From JBEGHD01 sp049334165 (GTDB lineage Bacteria; Bacteroidota; Bacteroidia; Flavobacteriales_D; Sanyastnellaceae): a DNA stretch of 64,000 bases. Every line of letters starts with the position of its first letter. The stretch's first letter is position 1. Under the pieces are notes generated by a model. It did not search any database. It worked only from the letters and a program-made list of their open reading frames with translations, and was not told where the DNA came from. Where the stretch lies: NCBI GenBank assembly GCA_049334165.1, contig JBEGHD010000011.1. One strand, written 5' to 3'. The position numbers and the translations under genes were made by a program. Positions 9,801-16,645 of this stretch are shown here, piece after piece.

Positions 9801-9994
9801 CCGATGGTTTACAAGATCAGTTTGGGGGCGAAAAAGGTAAAAAGCTCAAGAAGAAAGGACTTCTCAATTTGCTTGATGATCTCACAGCTATGAACATGCG
9901 CGAGCAGCAAGAGCACATCGCGAGACGTTTTGCTGAATGGAAAGGTTCTTATGAGCAAGTGGATGACATCATCTTAATAGGCGTTCGCCTTTAG
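6842..9994 (+). CDS. propeller/Y_Y_Y sensor with SpoIIE-type PP2C phosphatase output
   Basis: 1050 residues from ATG 6842 (an in-frame TTG at 6839 is less likely). A signal peptide is followed by two-component-regulator propeller repeats (many copies of GNIWAAS / GNLWLGT / GKIWVGH type) over residues ~30-630, then a Y_Y_Y domain (~640-725). A single transmembrane helix (WWFFVLVIVFLIALVRFIIV) precedes a coiled-coil linker and a C-terminal SpoIIE phosphatase domain (~805-1050). Phosphatase motifs present are SGDFYW, CADCTGHGVPGAFMS and the final DDIILIG. Known: SpoIIE/RsbU-type PP2C enzymes dephosphorylate anti-sigma-antagonist proteins. The sensor part would be periplasmic and the phosphatase cytoplasmic. 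Ten nt after the previous gene, so probably the signalling member of this operon. The target protein is not in the window. Confidence 0.9.
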   Translation: MHNSARQFLFLLLFLIAQNTFAQKLNYEHFDNESGLTNSFVNTINKGAKGYLFIGTGEGLFRYDGFEFVKFDKNSGLSENIIECSFQDSKGRLWFGHKNGGITIYNGHSFRVLPMGPYADSKIVDFTEDESGNIWAASQSDGILRFDSELSIRQFVNGFEDYVLHTLEILESDLCIAGSDMGALKFTLPSENNEVIDVQMIMEVPLTNIYSMVKREDQLILAADDEGVFSVSSSSENEGLVVDEILPELDLDRFQFYSVSCSPSGDLWLATRGKSLWKIEFENENKSEPSLINYNEENSLGALNIKTVFTDEEKNAWVGSFGQGLYKLKPSPVVFYSYGKGAEDDDIHSVYFQDNEYWLGGHGRLLNTRTNPGHVTREYNAENSGLPRDKITSLVKDSAGNLWLGTRNSGLFRKLNSDTVFEKIQLERGSLAEIINDLEIFNDKLCVATGSGLFILEGEKIIDHLTVASGLPHNSVKALATYKGELWVAAKGSLLSRWTGKELISMNVPVDDRLMQTSSLETTHDESLLVSTLGNGVLTLDSLGKWSHFLREDGLYSDFCYSLTKSSDGKIWVGHNGGLSFMLPGKGWQIFEETEDMDCATYSNAMYSDRENNVAIGTDKGLLYYTASKDAKNTVEPELIISEVVISDSVYNYTEGIDLRYGTYRLRVDYLGLSYQNPEEVEYSYFLEGHDPGWSEPTKSRTAIYNRLDPGTYTFKLKAFNSDGVGGESVESFTIFVDKPFWLKWWFFVLVIVFLIALVRFIIVRRLRFLEANQEYLKKELNARSKEVLSQKELLEQKNKDITDSIIYAKHIQTAMMPSDNEMHQCFPESFVFNKPRDIVSGDFYWVKEFEEKIVLVCADCTGHGVPGAFMSLISTSLLKEVSNSREIDSPAKAMLALQQEMRRTLSQDHQNTLRDGMDVSLVELDKNTLEVRMASARRPVVFYQNGERKVLSGDRLSIGDATPSDDFEFTEHTIQMNKGDLIYMFSDGLQDQFGGEKGKKLKKKGLLNLLDDLTAMNMREQQEHIARRFAEWKGSYEQVDDIILIGVRL

Positions 9995-10065
9995 AAATCT
10001 CTTACTGCTCATCTTTGCCAAAAGAGTTGCAACTTTGCCAATTCTGAAAAGCAAAAGCACATTTC

Positions 10066-10611
10066 ATGTCTACAGAAAACAAAAAGCTCAGCACCGATGA
10101 GCTCAACCGGCTTACTCCTGAGGAATTCCAAAAATCCCCCAAGCTTCCGGTTGTGATAGTTCTCGACAACATTCGAAGCGCTAATAATGTGGGTTCAATT
10201 TTTCGATCTGCTGATTCATTTGGTATCAGCAGTGTTGTGCTTTGTGGAATTACTGCGAAGCCACCACATCGCGATATTCAAAAAACGGCCCTTGGCGCCA
10301 CTGAAACGGTAGAGTGGAAATACCATAAATCTGCTGAAGAGGCCGTGAAGGAGCTCAGCTCTTTGGGTTACATGGTGCTCAGTGTCGAGCAAACCAAAAA
10401 TTCACAAAAACTTTCTGAATTGAATTTGGAGACTGATAGACCAGTAGCCCTGGTTCTTGGCAATGAAGTTAGAGGAGTACAGCAAGGTGTAATCGACCTC
10501 TGTGATGGCAGTTTAGAAATTGAGCAATTCGGAACCAAGCACTCGCTCAATGTTTCTGTTTGTGCAGGAGTGGTGATGTATGAGATTTCAAAGAAGCTAA
10601 GGGTTGGATAA
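10066..10611 (+). CDS. TrmH/SpoU family RNA 2'-O-methyltransferase
   Basis: 181 residues, single SpoU domain. The three SPOUT knot motifs are visible: motif 1 NVGSIFRSADSFG, motif 2 LVLGNEVRGV and motif 3 SLNVSVCAGVVMYEI. Known: such enzymes methylate ribose 2'-OH in tRNA or rRNA using S-adenosylmethionine. The short length without an N-terminal RNA-binding extension fits TrmL/TrmH-like tRNA enzymes, but the exact target nucleotide cannot be read from the sequence. It is separated by 71 nt from the SpoIIE gene and followed at 10637 by a strong hairpin terminator. Confidence 0.9.
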   Translation: MSTENKKLSTDELNRLTPEEFQKSPKLPVVIVLDNIRSANNVGSIFRSADSFGISSVVLCGITAKPPHRDIQKTALGATETVEWKYHKSAEEAVKELSSLGYMVLSVEQTKNSQKLSELNLETDRPVALVLGNEVRGVQQGVIDLCDGSLEIEQFGTKHSLNVSVCAGVVMYEISKKLRVG

Positions 10612-10636
10612 ATAAATAGTCTTCGGAAAAGGACAT

Positions 10637-10676
10637 AAAAAAACCCGGACCTTGCTGAGTGCAAGTCCGGGTTTTT
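10637..10676. terminator. bidirectional rho-independent terminator
   Basis: The arms AAACCCGGACCTTGC and GCAAGTCCGGGTTT pair with one bulged C around loop TGAGT. The hairpin is flanked by an A-run on the left and a T-run on the right, so it can stop transcription of the TrmH-type gene (plus) and of the OmpA/TPR lipoprotein gene (minus), which converge here. Confidence 0.9.
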
Positions 10677-10694
10677 AATTTTATCACTTATCGA

Positions 10695-12401
10695 TTAGAA
10701 CGTGAAGCTGTCCCAGTAGTCGATAAATTCGAGATCATTTTTCGCTTTTTCTTTCAGTGACGGATCAGCTTCAACTGCCATTTCCAACTGATTGTTCACC
10801 TCAGAAGCGTTGTTCTGACGAGCTGCAATCACTGCCGCGAGGTAGTGAGCCATTGCTGAATCGTTACCGCTGTTGTTAAGCGTGCTTTCTGCTCCGGTTG
10901 CATCTCCGTTCAACACTTTTGCAAGTGCAAGGTTGAAAGTTTGGTAGTTGCTCATGTTGTTGATCGCTCCAGTGTACTCACCTTGCTGGATCATCACGAG
11001 ACCTTTGTTGTATTTCACTTCATCTCCTGCCGACATCGCATCGTTAAACAAGCTGATAGCTTCTTCTCTTTCTCCTTCGAGACGAGCAATTACACCGAGG
11101 TTGTTTGTAGAAACTGGGTTCTCCTCGATAGAGTTAGCTTGTTCGAATTTGGCTTTAGCTTCCTGCATTTTGTTTTGCATCATCAGGATGTAACCAACGT
11201 TGTTCACAGTTCTGAAATCTTCAGGGTAGTTCGATTCTGCACTCTGGTAAATTGTCAACTTGTCGTTGAGGTCTGGATAAAGAGTAGCAGCATAAAGAAT
11301 TTCTTCAACTGTAAGCGTGTCTGGGTTAGACATGGCGAGTTCTTTCAATTCTTCATCAGAGTAACCCATCACATCGTAACGAACGGCAATTTGAGATCTT
11401 CTCAAATCAGGAAGAATTCTCTTTTCGATAACCTGGAATGTTTTAGACAGGTTGCGAATCTCTTCCTCACGCTTGTTTTTATCTTCGTACATCTCAAGAA
11501 CGCGGATGATCAGGTTCTTGTCTTCGATGTCTGAAGCTTCCATCGCTTCCTTAAATCCTTCCCAGTCCTCACCTTTCGGCATTAGGTTGTAAAAAGAATC
11601 CATGTCTTCTGGAGCCATGTCGTTTTGTTTCAACTCTCTGTTTACAACTTTCTGTGCTGATTCTGCACGTTCCTGAGCGAGGTTCTCATTTTTCGAAATC
11701 TCACCTTCTGGAGAAGCGTAAGATTGAATTTCAACACCTGTGATAGTGATTTTGTCATCTTCAGATGCAGTTTCCATGAAATCTTCAAGAGCTTCGATGT
11801 CTGCATCGCGAAGTTCAGAACCACGAACGACAGAAGAGTTTACCAGGTAGTTGATTACCGCGTTTTGCTCAAAGCTCAACACGCGCTGGAAGTTATCTTC
11901 AGCGAGAAGCACTTTATCATCGCTCATCATCAGGTAAGGAGTGGTACGTGTACCTTTTCCAACTTCAAGTGGAGGGAACTGTTGAGTTTTATCCCCTTTC
12001 ATTCCTTTGATGCGCAGTTCGAGGGTAGCATCTTCCATTCCGTCAACGAAAGCAATCTTGTCGTTGTAGGTAAAGCTTTTACCTTGCTCGTAAGGAATTA
12101 CTTCGTAGTTACCAGCTGCGTTTTCTCCCTGAAAACCTTTCATTTCGAAGGCTTGCTCACCACCGTCATAAACGAGGACTGGCGTAGCTTCTACAAGAAC
12201 TTTTCTGTGGAAATATTTTTCCGGAAATGTTCCGGTGATCGTTACTTCGATACTGTCACCGCGAACGATTAGCGGAGAAGGCTCTGCAGATGCATTGAGC
12301 TCTTCTACATATTTTTCCATCTTGCCGAGGCCGCCACATCCGGCTAGCACTGTTACGGCCAAAAGGGAAAACAGGAGAATTCTAAAACTTTGGGTCTTCA
12401 T
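10695..12401 (-). CDS. lipoprotein with OmpA-like ASPEG domain and TPR repeats
   Basis: 568 residues. A lipoprotein signal peptide has lipobox LAGC with Cys22. Residues ~40-165 look like beta-sandwich sequence. An OmpA-like region follows: the VEIQSYASPEGE motif and the NLAQERAES segment are the counterparts of TDxxG and LSxxRA, with a long helical insertion after them. From ~380 to 545 there are tetratricopeptide-type helices (NNVGYILMMQNKMQEAKAKF, NNLGVIARLEGEREEAISLF). Probably an outer-membrane lipoprotein facing the periplasm. A TAGTTTTG box (complement of 12453-12460) lies about 50 nt upstream but has no clear TTG partner. The ASPEG variant of the OmpA motif is common in Bacteroidota; whether it binds peptidoglycan is uncertain. 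Confidence 0.85.
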   Translation of the reverse strand: MKTQSFRILLFSLLAVTVLAGCGGLGKMEKYVEELNASAEPSPLIVRGDSIEVTITGTFPEKYFHRKVLVEATPVLVYDGGEQAFEMKGFQGENAAGNYEVIPYEQGKSFTYNDKIAFVDGMEDATLELRIKGMKGDKTQQFPPLEVGKGTRTTPYLMMSDDKVLLAEDNFQRVLSFEQNAVINYLVNSSVVRGSELRDADIEALEDFMETASEDDKITITGVEIQSYASPEGEISKNENLAQERAESAQKVVNRELKQNDMAPEDMDSFYNLMPKGEDWEGFKEAMEASDIEDKNLIIRVLEMYEDKNKREEEIRNLSKTFQVIEKRILPDLRRSQIAVRYDVMGYSDEELKELAMSNPDTLTVEEILYAATLYPDLNDKLTIYQSAESNYPEDFRTVNNVGYILMMQNKMQEAKAKFEQANSIEENPVSTNNLGVIARLEGEREEAISLFNDAMSAGDEVKYNKGLVMIQQGEYTGAINNMSNYQTFNLALAKVLNGDATGAESTLNNSGNDSAMAHYLAAVIAARQNNASEVNNQLEMAVEADPSLKEKAKNDLEFIDYWDSFTF

Positions 12402-12575
12402 GCGAAAATGATTTTATTTTTAGTTGTGTCTCTTTGCTCTTCAAAATTGCTGCAAAACTACTATTCCTTTTGGTTTAATAAAATTTTGCCTATTCAATTA
12501 AAGCTTGAAAACATTGATTATCCGTTAATTTCTTATGGTTGATTTATATTCAAAAACCTTTTATTGAGCTTTTGT

Positions 12576-12611
12576 TCGGGGAATGAAAGTAGAAAAATAT
12601 CTACACCCCGA
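12576..12611. other. two-part hairpin in the accA / lipoprotein gap
   Basis: TCGGGG (12576-12581) pairs with CCCCGA (12606-12611), and inside it GTAGA (12589-12593) pairs with TCTAC (12600-12604) around AAAATA. There is no T-run on either side, so it is not a typical terminator. It lies 36 nt downstream of accA and 175 nt upstream of the lipoprotein gene, both on the minus strand. Confidence 0.45.
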
Positions 12612-12646
12612 TTCCATAAACTGATGAAAATGTTCACAGTCTACGT

Positions 12647-13603
12647 TTAATTAATAATCATCCCCATGTTGCTGAACTTTCGAATACGAGCTTCTTTTCT
12701 CTTATCCGGTTCCTGATTGTTCAGTTTTTCGAGGTTTTTGAGGATCTCTTTCTTCACGGTTTGGAACATTTTCTCAGTGTCTGCATGAGCACCTCCGACA
12801 GGCTCTTTAATAATCCCGTCAATCAATTTGTTCGACAGCATGTCCTCTGAAGTCAACTTGAGAGCTTCAGCTGCTTCTTTTTTGTGATCCCAGTTTCTCC
12901 ACAAGATAGTAGAGCAGTTTTCTGGAGAAATTACAGAATACCAGCTGTTTTCCAACATGAGTACTTTGTCCCCAATGCCAATTCCCAAAGCACCGCCCGA
13001 TGCACCTTCGCCAATGATGATGCAGATTACGGGTACGTTGAGTTTCATCATTTCAAACAAGTTGCGAGCAATGGCTTCACCCTGTCCGCGCTCTTCTGCT
13101 TCCAGTCCTGGGTAAGCTCCCGGAGTGTCTATAAAAGTGACAATCGGTTTATTGAACTTCTCAGCCATTTTCATTAGTCGCAGGGCCTTGCGATAGCCTT
13201 CAGGGTTGGCCATACCGAAGTTGCGGTACTGGCGCATTTTGGTATTCACCCCTTTTTGCTGACCGATGAACATCACCGTCTGATCGTTGATCTGACCAAG
13301 GCCACCAACCATGGCTTTGTCGTCTTTTACACCGCGGTCACCGTGGAGCTCAATGAAATTGCCCTCTGTAATGGCCTCGATGTATGAAAGCGTGTAAGGT
13401 CTTTTGGGATGACGAGAAACCTGCACTCGCTGCCAGGAGGTGAGGTTTGAATAAATTTCTTTGCGTTTTTCGGCAATCTTTTTCTCCAGCTCCTTCATGG
13501 GTTTGGAGACATCCACCTGGCTGTCTTCAGCAATTTCTTTTTGCTTCTCGAGCTGCTCGTGTAGTTCCTGAATAGGTTGTTCAAAATCGAGATAAACGTC
13601 CAT
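12647..13603 (-). CDS. accA: acetyl-CoA carboxylase carboxyltransferase subunit alpha
   Basis: 318 residues, the usual length. It contains the N-terminal helical extension and the carboxyltransferase crotonase-fold core: RPYTLSYIEAI, ELHGDRGVKDDKAMVGGLG, PGAYPGLEAEERGQGEAIA and GEGASGGALGIGIGD, the last forming an oxyanion hole. With AccD it transfers carboxyl from biotinyl-AccB to acetyl-CoA, giving malonyl-CoA for fatty acid synthesis in the cytoplasm. No other acc gene is nearby. It lies downstream of rdgB on the same strand, but 190 nt with a hairpin separate them, so it is probably a separate unit. Confidence 0.97.
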   Translation of the reverse strand: MDVYLDFEQPIQELHEQLEKQKEIAEDSQVDVSKPMKELEKKIAEKRKEIYSNLTSWQRVQVSRHPKRPYTLSYIEAITEGNFIELHGDRGVKDDKAMVGGLGQINDQTVMFIGQQKGVNTKMRQYRNFGMANPEGYRKALRLMKMAEKFNKPIVTFIDTPGAYPGLEAEERGQGEAIARNLFEMMKLNVPVICIIIGEGASGGALGIGIGDKVLMLENSWYSVISPENCSTILWRNWDHKKEAAEALKLTSEDMLSNKLIDGIIKEPVGGAHADTEKMFQTVKKEILKNLEKLNNQEPDKRKEARIRKFSNMGMIIN

Positions 13604-13740
13604 AAATTATTGTTTAGTAACTCTTTTCTGATAATTGTTGCTCTGCAATCTCCCCGAACCTTCTTTAAATATAAGTCAGTTTGCAGGTTTTTTCATTTGT
13701 GCAGAAGTGGCGCAAGTTAGCAATTAATTTGTGCCATAAT

Positions 13741-13771
13741 CTTCACGAATGCCTTTTGGCATCTGGTGAAG
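13741..13771. other. hairpin between rdgB and accA
   Basis: CTTCAC (13741-13746) pairs with GTGAAG (13766-13771), and inside it ATGCC pairs with GGCAT around a TTTT loop. It lies 22 nt downstream of the rdgB stop on the minus strand and lacks a T-run. It could mark the 3' end of the men-rdgB transcript or act as an RNA stability element. Confidence 0.45.
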
Positions 13772-13793
13772 GCGAGAGTCGGCCAGGGCAAAA

Positions 13794-14372
13794 CTATTGA
13801 TTCGATAGAAACTCAACCAGTTTTGCTACTGCTTTTCCTCTGTGGCTAATCTCATTTTTTTGCGCCATGTCCATTTCCGCGAAAGTAATATCAAAACCTT
13901 TTGGCTCAAAAATGGGATCATAACCAAACCCTTCACTTCCCGATCTTTTTTCCCGAATGTTTCCCACGGCCACACCTTCGAAAAGGTGTTCCTCACCATT
14001 GAGGAGTAAACAGATCACAGTGCGAAATTGTGCAGATCGATCGAGCTCACCCTCGAGGCCGTTCAGCACCTTGTCCATGTTTGCCTCAGAATCTCTTTCT
14101 CTGCCAGCATAGCGAGCCGACAGCACTCCTGGCTCACCGTCAAGAGCTTTTACCTCGAGGCCTGTGTCGTCTGCAAAGCAATCAAAGCCATACTTGTCCT
14201 TGATGAAATGCGCTTTCTGTCTGGCGTTTCCTTCCAGGTTCGACTGCGTCTCTGGAATGTCTTCTTCGATGCCGGCCTCCTTTAGAGAAACAATTTCAAA
14301 CTGATCTCCAAGCTGTGTGGCCACTTCTTTTACTTTGTTGGGGTTGTTCGATGCGAAAACTAATTTCTTCAT
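13794..14372 (-). CDS. rdgB: RdgB/HAM1 non-canonical purine NTP pyrophosphatase
   Basis: 192 residues, full length. Family motifs are FASNNPNKVKEV at the N-terminus, DDTGLEVKALDGEPGVLSAR in the middle, GFGYDPIF and the terminal SHRGKAVAKL. Known: it hydrolyses ITP, dITP and XTP to monophosphates and pyrophosphate and keeps deaminated purines out of nucleic acids. Its ATG overlaps the stop of menE by 4 nt, so it is translated from the menaquinone operon although its role is unrelated. Confidence 0.96.
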   Translation of the reverse strand: MKKLVFASNNPNKVKEVATQLGDQFEIVSLKEAGIEEDIPETQSNLEGNARQKAHFIKDKYGFDCFADDTGLEVKALDGEPGVLSARYAGRERDSEANMDKVLNGLEGELDRSAQFRTVICLLLNGEEHLFEGVAVGNIREKRSGSEGFGYDPIFEPKGFDITFAEMDMAQKNEISHRGKAVAKLVEFLSNQ

Positions 14373-15400
14373 GCCTTTTTTCTTTTCACTTTTCCGGTTC
14401 GGGTTTCAGCGAATTTATCGTGGTATTCAATCTCTTTGGGAACTTCGTATTTGTCCAAAACATCTTTCATTTCTCCGAAAAGCAATCGTTCGGTAGCTAA
14501 ATCGAGTGGATCTGACTCAATGTGCAGTACTACGAGCTCACCTAGTTTTTCATCGCTTTTTGACGAGATGTAGTATCTGCGATCCAGGAGCTCTTCGAGT
14601 TTCTTTTCCACTTTTTCCGGCAGGATTTTCACACCACCAGAATTAATGATGTTGTCGAAACGTCCAATTACTTTGAACTCATCAAAATCTTCGAACTCCA
14701 CTAAATCGTTGGTGATGATTTCAGATTCGAAAAAGTCTGCCTTCAGAGTCAAGCAGCCTCTCTCGTCCTGATTGGCCTTGATGCCCGAAAGGAGCTTGAA
14801 GAATGCAGAGCGATTATTCCCGTTCAGCGGCCGTATTGCCACGTGGGATGCCGTTTCTGTCATTCCGTAGGTAGAGAAAAAGTGAGTTCGACATCCCTGT
14901 AGCCTTTTCTCCAGACGCTCCGATATTGGAGCGCCACCAATAATCACTTTGGCAATTTTGTCGATTTTCTCTGGTGTTTTGTTCAGAAGCTCTTCGACCT
15001 GAAGCGGCACCATGGCCGCAAAATCAAAGCTCTTGTTTTCAGAATTCGGTGAGGAGGAAGGCGCCTCGCAGAAAAGAGTCCAGCCTTGCGTGAGCGCTCT
15101 GACAATCATCATCTTTCCGCCAATATTTTCTGCCGACAGGCAAAGCAGGGCGGTGGTACGATCGTTTAGCCCAAAGTAGTCGTTCGTGTTCTCAGCGCTT
15201 TTGCTCATCAGTTTTTTTGAAAGCTGAATGGTTTTCGGCTTGCCTGTGGATCCACTCGTTTTGACTTCTACGAAATCTGAATCGTTGAGCCACTCCGAAA
15301 TGAACTTGCCGATCGACTCTTTCCACTCTTCTCCGGAGTTCACCAGAGTATGCGCCAATTTGGTTAGCTCACTTCTTTCGGCTTTTCCTTCAATCCACAT
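14369..15400 (-). CDS. menE: o-succinylbenzoate-CoA ligase (AMP-forming)
   Basis: 343 residues, shorter than the ~450-500 of proteobacterial or Bacillus MenE but typical of the compact Bacteroidota form. Adenylation motifs present are the P-loop VKTSGSTGKPKTIQLSKK, TYGMTETASHVA, the GRFDNIINSGGVKI hinge region and a C-terminal RTGKVKRKK bearing the catalytic lysine. It activates o-succinylbenzoate to the CoA thioester in menaquinone synthesis. It overlaps menC by about 11 nt at its start and rdgB by 4 nt at its end, which fits one operon. Confidence 0.92.
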   Translation of the reverse strand: MWIEGKAERSELTKLAHTLVNSGEEWKESIGKFISEWLNDSDFVEVKTSGSTGKPKTIQLSKKLMSKSAENTNDYFGLNDRTTALLCLSAENIGGKMMIVRALTQGWTLFCEAPSSSPNSENKSFDFAAMVPLQVEELLNKTPEKIDKIAKVIIGGAPISERLEKRLQGCRTHFFSTYGMTETASHVAIRPLNGNNRSAFFKLLSGIKANQDERGCLTLKADFFESEIITNDLVEFEDFDEFKVIGRFDNIINSGGVKILPEKVEKKLEELLDRRYYISSKSDEKLGELVVLHIESDPLDLATERLLFGEMKDVLDKYEVPKEIEYHDKFAETRTGKVKRKKA

Positions 15401-16448
15401 GGCTCGTAGCTTTATCGAAAGTTGTCAGATCCCAGCTTGACGTGGGCTGGTAGAGTAAATGACCTTTTTCAATAGTTAAAGGCGAAGGGATGTTGTCGGT
15501 GTAAAGTTGCCCGGTTCCAAGTCCTTGCGGCATCTCAGAATTTTTAGTGAAAACCCATTGAGCAATCGCATTCAGCCCGATGTTCGATTCGAGAGCTGAA
15601 GTCGCCCACCAGCCTGCGTCAACTTTTTCAGCAAGTTTGATCCATTCATCGGCCTGCTCAAAACCACCTATCAGGCTTGGCTTTAAGATCAGGTACTGTG
15701 GTTTGATTTCCTTCAGGAGTTCGCGCCTTTCGTTTTCTTCGGTCACTCCGATTAATTCTTCGTCAAGCGCAATTGGGACCGGAGTGTTTTTACACAACTC
15801 ACCCATCGATTTCCATTGTCCTTGCCTGATCGGTTGTTCGATGGAATGAACTTCCAATTTAGCCAGCTCATCCAGTGCCCATTTTGCTTTCTCTAGATCA
15901 AAAGCGCCATTGGCGTCTACGCGGATTTCAATTTGTGAGGAAGGATGTTTTTCTCTGAGAGCGCGAAGAAGGTCTAGTTCCTCTTGTGTTTCGTGAGCAC
16001 CAATTTTCAGTTTTATACAATCGAAGCCGGCCTCCAGCTTTTCCTCGATTTGGTTGGACATGCTTTCCAGGTCTGCCATCCAGACCAATCCGTTGATCGG
16101 AATGCCAGATTTTCCAGCTGTGAACCCTGACGGGAAGAGGATTCCGATTTCTGAATTTTTCAAGTCCTGCTTGGCCATTTCAAATCCAAATTGAACTGAT
16201 GGAAGCGATGAAAGGTCTTCTGCGAATAGTTTTGTAGAATTCCAGGCATCACAGATTTCGTTGAGTTTAGACTCAATTTGTGCTGGTGTCTCAGGGTTGA
16301 GACTTTCTATGATGGAGCATTCACCAATTCCGCGCTGACCATCTCTTTCGAGAACAAGAAACCACGAGTGCTTTTGGGTAAGCACTTCACGCGAGGTTTT
16401 CGCCCGAAATTTGAAGTGAAATGTCTTTTTTGTCCAGCTCGCTTTCAT
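15390..16448 (-). CDS. menC: o-succinylbenzoate synthase
   Basis: 352 residues from ATG (complement of 16446-16448); an upstream TTG at 16454 is less likely. An enolase-superfamily enzyme: the KxK lysines are in CIKLKIG, the metal ligands in RVDANGAF, SIEQPI and ALDEELIG, and the second base lysine in YLILKPSLIGG. It dehydrates SHCHC to o-succinylbenzoate in menaquinone synthesis. It is separated from menA by 197 nt that carry a small opposite-strand reading frame; the other gaps between men genes are far smaller. Confidence 0.94.
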   Translation of the reverse strand: MKASWTKKTFHFKFRAKTSREVLTQKHSWFLVLERDGQRGIGECSIIESLNPETPAQIESKLNEICDAWNSTKLFAEDLSSLPSVQFGFEMAKQDLKNSEIGILFPSGFTAGKSGIPINGLVWMADLESMSNQIEEKLEAGFDCIKLKIGAHETQEELDLLRALREKHPSSQIEIRVDANGAFDLEKAKWALDELAKLEVHSIEQPIRQGQWKSMGELCKNTPVPIALDEELIGVTEENERRELLKEIKPQYLILKPSLIGGFEQADEWIKLAEKVDAGWWATSALESNIGLNAIAQWVFTKNSEMPQGLGTGQLYTDNIPSPLTIEKGHLLYQPTSSWDLTTFDKATSHVD

Positions 16449-16483
16449 GGTCAATTGCTTTCTTCAACAGCCGCGAAATTAGG

Positions 16484-16642
16484 ATGTTTCAAGTTATTGA
16501 CGAATTTGTAGAAGGCAGAACTTTAATAGACGGAACTTCGATATCAAGTGCCGAGTTTATTGAAAGGATCGAGACAGCGGAGCGTGAAGTCGACAGTGGG
16601 AAAGTTTATTCTACTGATGAATTGTTAGGGATCTACCGTTGA
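16484..16642 (+). CDS. small antitoxin-like protein, 52 residues
   Basis: ATG 16484 to TGA 16642, on the plus strand inside the minus-strand men cluster. It fills the only sizeable gap (menC start 16448 to menA stop 16646). The protein begins MFQVIDEFVEGRTLIDGTS, and its C-terminal half (FIERIETAEREVDSGKVYST, then DELLGIYR) resembles the tail of small addiction-module antitoxins, where an acidic helix precedes G-K/R-V-Y-[ST]-x-[DE]-E. No toxin gene is adjacent. The exact fit to the gap supports a real gene; the function is inference. Confidence 0.5.
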   Translation: MFQVIDEFVEGRTLIDGTSISSAEFIERIETAEREVDSGKVYSTDELLGIYR

Positions 16643-16645
16643 TTC

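Noticed and set aside
10941..12272. two open frames of 197 and 182 codons on the plus strand
   Set aside because: Both are antisense to the OmpA/TPR lipoprotein gene, Phe/His-rich and lack any domain.
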